A stretch of DNA of 60,462 nt from positions 1-60,462 of the forward strand of contig JAFGHR010000109.1 in the NCBI GenBank assembly GCA_016930015.1, read 5' to 3'. Shown here in pieces: positions 18,700 through 27,107 of this stretch. The notes beneath the pieces were generated by a model. It saw only the letters and a list, made by a program, of their open reading frames with translations, was not told where the DNA came from and made no database searches. Positions within the stretch are counted from its first letter, which is position 1, and every line of letters starts with the position of its first letter. This DNA comes from Anaerolineae bacterium (GTDB lineage Bacteria > Chloroflexota > Anaerolineae > Aggregatilineales > Aggregatilineaceae). Position numbers and translations under genes: made by a program.

Positions 18700-18866
18700 C
18701 CCTCACCCCTATTACACCTGTTTCCTGATACTGCTTTTCCACAGCATCGCGCACCCGGCGGAACAACTCGTTCAGTCTGATTCGCGCAAGCGTCTTGCGC
18801 CTCCACGGGTGAAATAACCTGCTCGCGCCCTAAAAAACCAACCCATTTCACGAGCATTGATTGTGT

Positions 18867-18896
18867 CTTATAAATTTATTTTACCACAATTATCAA
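18867..18896 (-). promoter_or_regulatory. Promoter of the histidine kinase gene
   Basis: On the minus strand TTGATA (18891-18896) and TATAAG (18867-18872) with an 18-base spacer in AT-rich DNA. This leaves a ~160-base 5' leader that contains a perfect hairpin, arms 18784-18790 and 18794-18800. The 382-base stretch 18700-19081 holds this promoter and leader plus an AT-rich region before the plus-strand gene; I see no RNA gene in it. Confidence 0.6.
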
Positions 18897-19081
18897 TAAA
18901 CGGTTATGCCCTTTTGGTGCAGTCTATATCCTACACCCTCCTGTTTTCTGTCACATTTAGATAAAACATCGGTTTGGTTTTCCTTGTTAGAGTACGCTAT
19001 ATTCACATTGAGCCGTTTCCCGTGCAGCCTATGATGCCGCTGCACATTAAACACAGCCGGATAAGTTCCGGAAACCCGATC

Positions 19082-19402
19082 ATGAACATTCAATTTCTCT
19101 GGTGGGATGGCTGTCCATCCCATGACGAAGCCTGGCAGCGGCTGCAACATGTCCTAAAAACATTACAGGTCGATGCCGAAGTCGAGCATATTCAGGTAAA
19201 AACCGAAGCCGAAGCCGGGCGCTGGCGGTTTCCGGGATCACCCACCATTTTTGTCAACGGCCAGGACATTGATCCGCGCGCGGCCCCACCCTACCGGCTT
19301 ACCTGCCGGTTGTATTTCCGCGAGGATGGCCGCCCGTCGCCGCTGCCTTCTGATGAGATGATCACGCGGGCCATTCGCCGCGCCCAACACGAATTCGACT
19401 AG
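19082..19402 (+). CDS. Small thioredoxin-fold protein
   Basis: 106 residues from MNIQFLWWDGCPSH; the frame is open 36 codons further upstream but that part shows no coding character. The pattern beta strand, WDGCPSHDEAW, helix, then FPGSPTIFVNGQDIDP (with the cis-Pro loop) is typical of thioredoxin-like proteins. Only the first active-site Cys is present (CPSH), and a further Cys is in RLTCRLYF, so it may act by a one-Cys or distal-Cys mechanism. It sits 21 bases before a CxxC thioredoxin-family gene, which suggests a shared redox role. Function unproven. Confidence 0.7.
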   Translation: MNIQFLWWDGCPSHDEAWQRLQHVLKTLQVDAEVEHIQVKTEAEAGRWRFPGSPTIFVNGQDIDPRAAPPYRLTCRLYFREDGRPSPLPSDEMITRAIRRAQHEFD

Positions 19403-19423
19403 AACGAGAGAGGAAAACCAGAC

Positions 19424-19954
19424 ATGTTAGAAATTGGAAAAACAGGCCCCGATTTTTCGCTGCCCGGTGTGGATGGTCAAACTCACAACCTGTCCGGCTT
19501 GCTGGCAACACATCAAGCGGTGGTCGTGATCTTTAGCTGTAATCACTGCCCGTATGTCCGCGCCTGGGAAAGCCGCATGATCGACATCCAGCGCGACTAC
19601 CAGGACAAAGGCGTGATCCTGGTCGCTGTCGGCGCCAACGACACCGTAAAATATCCTGACGACAGCTTCGAAAATATGAAAGCACACGCGCAGGAAATGG
19701 GCTTTAACTTTCTGTATGTGCGCGATGAAAGCCAGGCGGTTACACATGCCTATGGCGCAACTCACACCCCGCATGTATTTCTGCTGGACAGCGCAGGCGT
19801 GTTGATATTCCGGGGCGCCATTGACGATAACTACGATGATCCCGGCGCTGTCAAACAGCACTATCTGCGTGACGCGCTGGATGCCGTGCTGAGCGGGCAA
19901 ACCCCGGCGATCACTACCAGTAACGCTGTGGGCTGCACGATTAAGTGGAAATAA
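19424..19954 (+). CDS. Thioredoxin family / AhpC-TSA-like protein
   Basis: 176 residues. The redoxin fold is clear: PDFSLPGVDGQTHNLSG, then VVIFSCNHCPYVRAWE with a CxxC pair (~residues 39-42), and THTPHVFLLDSAGVLIFRGAIDDN with the cis-Pro. This belongs to the widespread 'thioredoxin family protein' group related to AhpC/TSA, without a signal peptide, so it acts in the cytoplasm on disulfides or peroxides. GAGAGGA precedes the ATG. It is probably an operon with the small thioredoxin-fold gene just upstream. Confidence 0.88.
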   Translation: MLEIGKTGPDFSLPGVDGQTHNLSGLLATHQAVVVIFSCNHCPYVRAWESRMIDIQRDYQDKGVILVAVGANDTVKYPDDSFENMKAHAQEMGFNFLYVRDESQAVTHAYGATHTPHVFLLDSAGVLIFRGAIDDNYDDPGAVKQHYLRDALDAVLSGQTPAITTSNAVGCTIKWK

Positions 19955-20078
19955 CCGGGCGGACACGACCGCTCACAACACGATCACAGCGCTGTGCGTG
20001 CGGGTCACACCAGGGCTGCGATCAACACTATCGGATAAATAACACTAACACACACGATCGACAAGGAGTACTTCTCGT

Positions 20079-21329
20079 ATGGCCTACCAACACATTGTCG
20101 TCCCGGATGATGGCGAAAAAATCACGTGCCTCAACGATCCTGCCTGCGTGCCCGACCACCCAATCATCACCTTTATCGAGGGTGACGGCATCGGGCATGA
20201 TATCATGACCGCGTCAAAGCGCATCTGGGATGCCGCCGTCGAAAAAGCATACGGCGGCAAGCGTAAGATCGCCTGGATGGAAATTTATGCAGGTGAAAAA
20301 GCCGCCAGCATCTATGATGGTGATTATATGCCGCAAGAAACGTTTGATGCGCTGCGCGAGTTCCTGGTGGGTATCAAGGGGCCGCTCACTACGCCGGTTG
20401 GCGGCGGCTTTCGCAGTCTGAATGTAACGCTGCGCCAGGTGCTCGACCTGTACGCCTGCATTCGCCCGGTCAAGTGGTACAAAGGTGTGCCCAGCCCTGT
20501 ACGCGAGCCGGAAAACGTGGATGTCGTGATTTTCCGCGAGAACACCGAAGACGTGTACGCCGGGATCGAATACCAGGCCGGGACGCCGGAAAACGACAGG
20601 CTGGCCGCTTTTTTGCGCGACGAGCTGGGTGCTACGTTTTTTGAAGGCAGCGGCATCGGCATCAAACCGATCAGCGCGTTCGGAACCAAGCGCCTGATGC
20701 GTTTTGCGCTGCGGTATGCGATCGAGCGCGGGCGGAAATCGATCACCATCGTGCACAAGGGCAACATCCAGAAATTCACCGAGGGCGCGTTCCGCAACTG
20801 GTGTTACGAGGTCGCACGCGAAGAATTCCCGGAACAGACCATCACCGAGGATGAATTGTGGTCGGACTATGACGGCCAGCAGCCCGACGGCAAAATCCTG
20901 ATCAAAGACCGGATTGCCGATATCATCTTCCAGCATATGCTGCTGCGTCCCACAGAGTTCGATATGCTCGTTGCCCCGAACCTGAACGGGGATTACCTTT
21001 CTGACGCGATCGCGGCTCAAGTCGGCGGCGTCGGGATCGCGCCGGGCGCCAACATTGGCGACGACGTCATGTTATTTGAGGCCACACACGGCACCGCGCC
21101 CAAGTACACCAATCTCGACAAGGTGAATCCCGGTTCGCTGCTGTTCAGCGGGGTGACCATGCTGGAATTCCTCGGCTGGTGGGAAGCAGCGAAACTGATC
21201 ATACAGAGCTACGAGCGCACGCTGGCCCAAAAGGTCGTCACCTATGACTTCGCCCGCCAGATGGAAGGGGCTACCCAGGTCAAGACCAGCGAGTTTGCGA
21301 CCGCGATCATCAACAACATGGATGCCTAA
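20079..21329 (+). CDS. icd: NADP-dependent isocitrate dehydrogenase
   Basis: 416 residues, matching the bacterial type-I enzyme. It oxidises isocitrate to 2-oxoglutarate in the TCA cycle. Visible landmarks are [12 protein letters not shown], the substrate and phosphorylation loop [67 protein letters not shown] and [19 protein letters not shown]. The loop Ser that is the target of isocitrate dehydrogenase kinase in enterics is conserved. AAGGAG sits before the ATG, and a strong terminator follows. Confidence 0.97.
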   Translation: MAYQHIVVPDDGEKITCLNDPACVPDHPIITFIEGDGIGHDIMTASKRIWDAAVEKAYGGKRKIAWMEIYAGEKAASIYDGDYMPQETFDALREFLVGIKGPLTTPVGGGFRSLNVTLRQVLDLYACIRPVKWYKGVPSPVREPENVDVVIFRENTEDVYAGIEYQAGTPENDRLAAFLRDELGATFFEGSGIGIKPISAFGTKRLMRFALRYAIERGRKSITIVHKGNIQKFTEGAFRNWCYEVAREEFPEQTITEDELWSDYDGQQPDGKILIKDRIADIIFQHMLLRPTEFDMLVAPNLNGDYLSDAIAAQVGGVGIAPGANIGDDVMLFEATHGTAPKYTNLDKVNPGSLLFSGVTMLEFLGWWEAAKLIIQSYERTLAQKVVTYDFARQMEGATQVKTSEFATAIINNMDA

Positions 21330-21346
21330 ACACGTATAACACAATC

Positions 21347-21379
21347 AAAAACGCGAGCTTGTGCGGCTCGCGTTTTTTG
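21347..21379 (+). terminator. Terminator between icd and the convergent ABC ATPase gene
   Basis: Perfect 8-bp stem ACGCGAGC / GCTCGCGT (21351-21358 and 21366-21373) with a 7-base loop, followed by TTTTTG. A run of A on the other side makes it usable from both strands. Confidence 0.92.
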
Positions 21380-21400
21380 TTTTGGGTGACCGGCAGCCCG

Positions 21401-24400
21401 TTAAGCCGGGGCGGGGGCCGTTTCGACCCTGCCGCCCGCCGGTGTATCACCATTCCGGATACCGGCCATCAACAAACCGAGGTCTTCTCGACGGGCGTCA
21501 GCCGCCATAACCGTGTCGATAATTTCGCCCTTGTACATGACCGCAATACGATCGGACAGGGCCATGATCTCATCCAACTCGGCGGATACCAGCAGCACGG
21601 CGGCGCTTTCATCCCGCTGCACGATGATCTGCTGGTGAATGAATTCGATCGAGCCGACATCGATCCCGCGTGTCGGCTGGGCCGCGATCAACAAGCGCGG
21701 CTTGCGGCTGAACTCACGCGCCACGATCATTTTCTGCTGGTTCCCACCCGACAGGCTCCCGCCGCTGGTTTCTGCGGACGGCGTGCGGATGTCGAACTGC
21801 TCGATCAACGAACGGGCATGTTCGGTAACGGCTTCTTGATCGCGCAGTAAGCCCCCGGATGATTTCGGTGGTTCACCGTCACGACCACGCAGCCGCCAAA
21901 GCTGGCGCCGCAGCGCCATGTTTACCTGCTGCACCATCTGCCGCGTTTGCTGCAATCCCAATATACGGTTCGTGACCAGGTGGGCTATGACACCAAACAG
22001 CAGCTCCGATGCCAGCAGCAGCAGCGCACTGATGATCAGCGGCCACTGAAGCGCTGCCGCTTGATCGTTGGGCAGCACAATATCGATGGGAAAATCACGG
22101 AAATCGTCGGGAACATCGTACCAATCCAGCAGTTGATCCCACAGCGACCCATTCCAGATTGCCAGGGCAGCCACCGTCAGCAGGCCAACGATCAGGCCGA
22201 ACAACACCACGTACCGCAGCAAAGCCAGGGGCAGTTCTGCCGCATTCGGTTCTTTGGCAAAGGGACGCTCATAATAATCATTCAACACGAGGTTATCGGC
22301 CACTGAATAGAGCCTGACCAGGCCATAACGCTGGCGATCCTGCGGGATATGGCTGGTTCCCGTATCTTTGATCCGGCGCGGGGTGATACGCTCGTGGCGG
22401 ATTACGCGCAGTTCCAACCGGTCATCAAACCAGTTGCGATGCTGTTCGTCCCGGCGGGCTGCCATAAACGACAGCAGGGCCGGGATACCCAGCGGCAGCC
22501 GGAGCACCAGGAAGATGAGATAACGCACAAACAGCACCAGAAAACGCGGTTTTTTGTCTTCCTGAGTAGATACTCTGAGCGCAAACAGCGACATCCCCAG
22601 CGTACTGCTGGACACCTGCCAGCTACCGAAGAAGTACAACAGGTCTACAGCCAGAACGATCAGCCCCCAGGCCAGAACGCGCGCAGCCGTTGATGCGTCG
22701 CCCATCGTATCTTCACCAAAATACCAGACAAAATTACCGAACAAGATCACAAGCAATCCCACCAACAGCATATCGATCACAAAAGCTGTGGCCCGCGCCC
22801 ACAAACCGCCTTCAGGCTGGACATCGGGTTGAAGTTCCATGCCCATCAGCTTCACCGACCCGCCGGTCGCGTCACGCAGCCCGGTCAGCACTTCGACCAG
22901 CTCTGTCTGACCGTTACCTTGAACACCGGCAACGCCCAACACTTCCCCGGCCCGAACGCTAAAACTAACATCGTGCAGCGCCTGTGCGCCGCGATCGTTA
23001 ATCGCGTTCAGCTTGTCTACTTGCAGCACGATTTCGGCGGGATGCGCCTCGTCTTTTTCCACTTTGAGGATCACTTCACGCCCGACCATCATCGCCGCCA
23101 GTGACGCCTCGGTCGCTTCATCCGGCGTGGTCGTACCCACAACCCGCCCGCCGCGCATGACTACGATATTGGTGGCGACTTCAAACACCTCTTTGAGTTT
23201 ATGGGTGATGAAAATGATCGACACGCCTTGAGACGCCAGCTCGCGCATGATGCGGAATAACTCCTGCCCTTCCTGGGGAGTGAGCACGGCTGTCGGCTCG
23301 TCCAGGATCAGGATATCCGCCTGGCGATAGAGCGCCTTGACGATCTCTACACGCTGCTGTGTGCCAACCGGCAGCTTTTCGATCACAACATCGGGATCAA
23401 CTTCCAGGCCGTACTGCTGCGACAACTCATGTACACGCTGAGACGCGGCATCCACATTGCGGATTTGTGTCAGGTTATGCAGCGCGACCAGGAGTGAATC
23501 CAGCACGCTGTCTAACACGGATATCTGGCCCAACTCACCCACATCATACTGTTCACGGCGGTGATACGAACGCCAGGAAATATACCCCAGCCCGATCACG
23601 ATCAGCACAACCGAGCCGTACCGGGCAACGGGTTCGACATCATCCAGGTTCAGCCAGGTGACAATCGCATACAGCGCCACCAGCCCAACTATGACCGCCC
23701 AATCCAGGGGAACCAGCCGCACCGGGGCCGCTTGAAAACCGCGCCAGGCCGAAATACTGAGCCAGCCAAGCGCCAGCAGCAGCAGCACCTCACTGAACGC
23801 CTGCACAATCGGGGGGGCGTCGTCGATGGAATCGATAAGCCAGCCGGGCACCCCCTTACCGCGATAGTCCTCGATGGTGGCGCGGGCACTGGCCAACACG
23901 CCGTCTATCCCGGTACCGTTATCTTCCGCATCACGTGCTTCACGCCGCCAGTTAAAGCTGATTCGATCCCGTTCGACAACCGTCACCTTGATCGAATAAT
24001 CATCAAATTCCTGGGGTTTTTGCTCGCGGACGGTTTCAACTTTTTGGCGCAGCGCCAGGCTGGTCAGCCCGACCTCGCTGACTAACTCAATACGAGCCGC
24101 GATCCAGATCGCCAGGAAAGCCAGGCCGATTCGCCATGACAGGCCCCACAAAAACCGGGCCAACGAGGGGATCGCGACTACAATCCCGCCAGCTAACCCG
24201 ATGGCGGCACCGCCAAGCACATACTTCAGCGCACCGAGTGTGATGCCCAAAATCAGGCACAACACAAACACAACCAGGCTGGGCAGCCATTCAAGAACCA
24301 GCCGTAAAACGGGATGCGACTGCCCCTTATACGCGACACCGGCTTCTTCGCCCAACACCACGTTTTCGGCCACCGTCATCACGTTCACCAGTTGGAAATG

Positions 24401-24667
24401 CTGGTGAACCATCCCAATGCCATTGTGGATCGCTTCTCGCGGGCTGGCGAAAAACACGTCTTTATCCTTCAGGCGTACAACACCTTCATCCTGATGGTAC
24501 AGCCCGTAGATGATGTTCATCAACGTGCTTTTGCCCGCGCCATTTTCACCCAACAGGGCCAGAATCTCACCTTTGTGCAGTTTCAGGCTGACATCGTCGT
24601 TAGCCAGCACACCGGGAAACCGCTTGACAATACCCTCAACTTCCAGGACAACTTCTTGTTCTGCCAT
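21401..24667 (-). CDS. BmpA/YufO-type sugar/nucleoside ABC transporter ATPase with three transmembrane insertions, one an RDD domain
   Basis: 1088 residues, about twice the ~510 usual for this dual-ATPase family. NBD1: Walker A GENGAGKST (~41), Q-loop GMVHQHFQ, LPVGTQQRVEIVKAL, Walker B ILILDEPTAVLTP. NBD2: GVAGVQGNGQTELV, SHIPQDRQRYG, LSGGNQQKMIVARE, LLIAAQPTRGIDVGS. Insert 1 (~113-400) lies between Q-loop and signature of NBD1: about six hydrophobic helices around a ~90-residue soluble part. Insert 2 (~622-760) is an RDD domain (ARATAFVIDMLLVG at its start, WFDDRLELRVIR at its end) before the NBD2 Q-loop. Insert 3 (~808-935) has two helices at the NBD2 position matching insert 1. The start is the ATG at 24665-24667, 19 bases after the permease stop. 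The frame is uninterrupted. Confidence 0.9.
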   Translation of the reverse strand: MAEQEVVLEVEGIVKRFPGVLANDDVSLKLHKGEILALLGENGAGKSTLMNIIYGLYHQDEGVVRLKDKDVFFASPREAIHNGIGMVHQHFQLVNVMTVAENVVLGEEAGVAYKGQSHPVLRLVLEWLPSLVVFVLCLILGITLGALKYVLGGAAIGLAGGIVVAIPSLARFLWGLSWRIGLAFLAIWIAARIELVSEVGLTSLALRQKVETVREQKPQEFDDYSIKVTVVERDRISFNWRREARDAEDNGTGIDGVLASARATIEDYRGKGVPGWLIDSIDDAPPIVQAFSEVLLLLALGWLSISAWRGFQAAPVRLVPLDWAVIVGLVALYAIVTWLNLDDVEPVARYGSVVLIVIGLGYISWRSYHRREQYDVGELGQISVLDSVLDSLLVALHNLTQIRNVDAASQRVHELSQQYGLEVDPDVVIEKLPVGTQQRVEIVKALYRQADILILDEPTAVLTPQEGQELFRIMRELASQGVSIIFITHKLKEVFEVATNIVVMRGGRVVGTTTPDEATEASLAAMMVGREVILKVEKDEAHPAEIVLQVDKLNAINDRGAQALHDVSFSVRAGEVLGVAGVQGNGQTELVEVLTGLRDATGGSVKLMGMELQPDVQPEGGLWARATAFVIDMLLVGLLVILFGNFVWYFGEDTMGDASTAARVLAWGLIVLAVDLLYFFGSWQVSSSTLGMSLFALRVSTQEDKKPRFLVLFVRYLIFLVLRLPLGIPALLSFMAARRDEQHRNWFDDRLELRVIRHERITPRRIKDTGTSHIPQDRQRYGLVRLYSVADNLVLNDYYERPFAKEPNAAELPLALLRYVVLFGLIVGLLTVAALAIWNGSLWDQLLDWYDVPDDFRDFPIDIVLPNDQAAALQWPLIISALLLLASELLFGVIAHLVTNRILGLQQTRQMVQQVNMALRRQLWRLRGRDGEPPKSSGGLLRDQEAVTEHARSLIEQFDIRTPSAETSGGSLSGGNQQKMIVAREFSRKPRLLIAAQPTRGIDVGSIEFIHQQIIVQRDESAAVLLVSAELDEIMALSDRIAVMYKGEIIDTVMAADARREDLGLLMAGIRNGDTPAGGRVETAPAPA

Positions 24668-24686
24668 AACGTTATTCCAATGAAGT

Positions 24687-25691
24687 CTATTCTTGTTCGT
24701 AGGTCTGACCTGCGAATGCAGGGGGTTGAGCACGACCTACAAACCCGGCCAATACGACAATGGTCAAAATGTACGGCAGCATCCCGACAAGCTGGTGCGG
24801 GAAATTGATCCCAAACTGCTGAAGCTGCCCCTGGAGAGCCATCGCAAATCCGAACAACAACGCGCCCCACAATGCGCCCGAAGGCCGCCAGTTGCCGAAA
24901 ATCATCACGGCCAGCGCAATAAAACCGCGCCCGGTCGTCATGTTACGCTCGAACACACCGACAGCCGCCAGCGAGAGGAATGCACCTCCCAATCCGGCCA
25001 GCATACCGCCTAAAAACAGGTTTGTGTATTGCACCCGGAACACGTTGATCCCCAACGTATCGGCGGCGCGTGGATTCTCACCCACCGACCGCGTACGCAA
25101 TCCCCATGTTGTGTTGAACAGCGTCCATCCAAACACAAGCACGAGCGCAAACGTCAGATACGTGATCAGGTCTTTGTCGAACAAGATACGACCGATATCA
25201 TGCGGCAAGAAAAAGCTGAAGTTGTCACGCAGCACCAACTCGGATGCGCTTGATTTGGGCCAGGGGTTGCTGATCAGGTTCGGGAGCTTGCCCAATGTGG
25301 ACGTATCACCGGCGTAAAAATAACCTGTCAGGCCCACGGCCAGGATGTTGATCACGGTACCGCTGATGATCTGATTCACTTTGTACTGGATCGACAACAG
25401 CGCGTGCAGCAGCCCCATCGCGCCACCGGTCAGCATCGCGACGGCCAGCGACAGCGCCAACCGTACCGGCGCACTTTGCAGCGTTTCGGATACACCCGGT
25501 TCGCTCAAATACACGTTGGTCATGAACCCGGTAAACGCGGCCATCAACATCATACCTTCAATGCCAATGTTGACAATGCCCGATCGTTCGCTCATGATAC
25601 CGCTTAGCGCACCCAACGTAATCGGAATCGAAAACCGGATCGCGGCGTTGATGGTTGCGACAATGGCAAGTCCTAGTTCAACCTCACCCAC
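24687..25691 (-). CDS. ABC transporter permease, BPD_transp_2 type (YufQ-like)
   Basis: 334 residues, almost entirely membrane helices. The family signature of sugar/nucleoside permeases is present: GALSGIMSERSGIVNIGIEGMMLMAAF near the N-terminus (family motif SERSGvvNiGiEGmm), VNQIISGTVINILAVGLTG, and ENPRAADTLGINVFRVQY (the cytoplasmic coupling loop). It forms one half of the transmembrane channel of the importer. The start is a GTG two bases after the stop of the other permease gene, so translation is probably coupled. The ATPase gene follows by 19 bases. Confidence 0.93.
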   Translation of the reverse strand: MGEVELGLAIVATINAAIRFSIPITLGALSGIMSERSGIVNIGIEGMMLMAAFTGFMTNVYLSEPGVSETLQSAPVRLALSLAVAMLTGGAMGLLHALLSIQYKVNQIISGTVINILAVGLTGYFYAGDTSTLGKLPNLISNPWPKSSASELVLRDNFSFFLPHDIGRILFDKDLITYLTFALVLVFGWTLFNTTWGLRTRSVGENPRAADTLGINVFRVQYTNLFLGGMLAGLGGAFLSLAAVGVFERNMTTGRGFIALAVMIFGNWRPSGALWGALLFGFAMALQGQLQQFGINFPHQLVGMLPYILTIVVLAGFVGRAQPPAFAGQTYEQE

Positions 25692-25693
25692 GG

Positions 25694-26893
25694 TTAGCCA
25701 TCCTTTCCAGCACTTGCGCCGCTCGATTGGCGTGCCCGCCCTTCGCCCACTTCGCGGATACGGTACAGGCGCCGGACAATCTGGTCAGCAGCCACCAACA
25801 TCAAGATCGTGGCTTGCAGCACTTGAATCAGTTCAATAGCCACGTCGGCGCTGCGGGCCATGCGAGTCGTCCCGGCTTCCATGGCGCCGAACAAGAACGC
25901 AGAAATGTTCACACCAAGCGCACTGTTGCCCGCCAGGAAAGCCACCGTGATACCGTCGAACCCCAGCCCCAGGCTTTGATTACCTTCGTAGCGGTGATTC
26001 ACGCCCAGTGTTTGGATACCCCCGGCCATCCCGCCTAACAGCCCTGCAATGGCCATGGTGAGGATAATCACGCGTTTGACATTCACCCCGGCATATTGGG
26101 CCGCGTTGGGGCTATAACCGACCATCCGAAGCTGGAAGCCGAACGTTGTCCGGAACAGCAAAAACGTGATCAGGATGGTGGTGATAATGGCCAGAAATAT
26201 CCCGATATGAAGATCGAAGTTGGGCGGAACAGAGTAGATCACGGGTAGTTTGGCGCTCTCAAGGATATCCGGTGTTCGCGCGATCGCGTCCTCGGCTGAT
26301 GCCGGGCTGGCGAACGGGCCGGGTTTGATCGTACCATCTGCGCTGCCGGTTGAAATCAGCCAACCCGCAAACGATATCGCGATGTAGTTAAGCATGATGG
26401 TGGTGATCACCTCGTGAGCGTCAGTGTAGGCTTTAAGCGCGCCGGGAATGGCACCCCAGATCGCGCCAGCCAGCGCCGCCGCCAACATCGCCAGGGTGAC
26501 ATGCAGCAGGGGGGGGAGTCCCTCGACCGCATAACCCACCCAGGCGGCCACGACCGAACCGATGATCAACTGGCCTTGAACGCCAATGTTGAACAGGCCA
26601 CTTTTGATGGCAAAGGCCACTGCCAACCCTGAGAAAACCAGCGGCGTCATATTACGGAAGGTGGCTAACAGGCCGCGCGGTTCCAAAAACGCGCCCTCAA
26701 GCAGCCCCTCATAGGCGGTGATAGGATCACGCCCGTTGAGCAGGATCAAAACCGATCCCACCAGTACCGCCGTAAACACCGATAGGATCGGTATCAACAA
26801 TCCTTGCAGCGCAGCCCGCACTTGAAGGGGAAAACCCGGCGAGCGACGCCTGACAGCAGTGGGTGGCGGATGAGATTGTGCCGTTGTTGCCAT
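25694..26893 (-). CDS. ABC transporter permease, BPD_transp_2 type (YufP-like)
   Basis: 399 residues. A ~30-residue polar N-terminus precedes about ten membrane helices. Signatures are FRNMTPLVFSGLAVAFAIKSG, LFNIGVQGQLIIGS (the NiGveGQ motif of this family), DAHEVITTIMLNYIAI and GYSPNAAQYAGVNVKRVI (coupling loop). It pairs with the downstream permease to form the importer channel. AAGGAT lies 6 bases before the ATG. It is the first gene of the three-gene operon; the substrate-binding lipoprotein (BMP family) usually found at the head of such operons is not present upstream. Confidence 0.93.
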   Translation of the reverse strand: MATTAQSHPPPTAVRRRSPGFPLQVRAALQGLLIPILSVFTAVLVGSVLILLNGRDPITAYEGLLEGAFLEPRGLLATFRNMTPLVFSGLAVAFAIKSGLFNIGVQGQLIIGSVVAAWVGYAVEGLPPLLHVTLAMLAAALAGAIWGAIPGALKAYTDAHEVITTIMLNYIAISFAGWLISTGSADGTIKPGPFASPASAEDAIARTPDILESAKLPVIYSVPPNFDLHIGIFLAIITTILITFLLFRTTFGFQLRMVGYSPNAAQYAGVNVKRVIILTMAIAGLLGGMAGGIQTLGVNHRYEGNQSLGLGFDGITVAFLAGNSALGVNISAFLFGAMEAGTTRMARSADVAIELIQVLQATILMLVAADQIVRRLYRIREVGEGRARQSSGASAGKDG

Positions 26894-26914
26894 AAAACAA
26901 TCCTTTATAGTGTT

Positions 26915-26940
26915 ATTATTTAGGCGTAGCTAATAGCAAA
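26915..26940 (-). repeat. Possible degenerate fragment of the dispersed repeat (copy C)
   Basis: On the minus strand GCTACGCCTAAATAATAAC resembles the conserved left end GCTACGCCATAAAAATAAT of the repeats at 13729 and 36914. It lies just upstream of the permease gene in the same relative orientation as the other copies. The remaining divergent intergenic DNA (26894-27107) is AT-rich, with a TATAAT at 26955-26960 on the minus strand that may be the operon's -10. Confidence 0.3.
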
Positions 26941-27107
26941 AGATAGTAGAGTTGATTATAACTTCGCTTGTCAAAAAAGATAATATTCCGGGTCGCTGGA
27001 CTCAGGGACAAAACAGCACTAAACTTAACACCATCACAGTGAAATAAGTATCATGGCAAAACAAGCTAACTTGCATTCGATCATCTATTGATTATGGAGA
27101 AGCCGGT

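Noticed and set aside
18666..18857. Short frame upstream of the histidine kinase, and another frame reading LNELFRRVRDAVEKQYQETG, both on the minus strand.
   Set aside because: Neither has a usable start codon at a proper distance from a ribosome-binding site, and the kinase frame has its own stop just upstream, so I treat the region as 5' leader.
18700..18866. Considered a cyclic-di-GMP riboswitch in the kinase leader.
   Set aside because: The conserved blocks of the c-di-GMP-I aptamer are not present.
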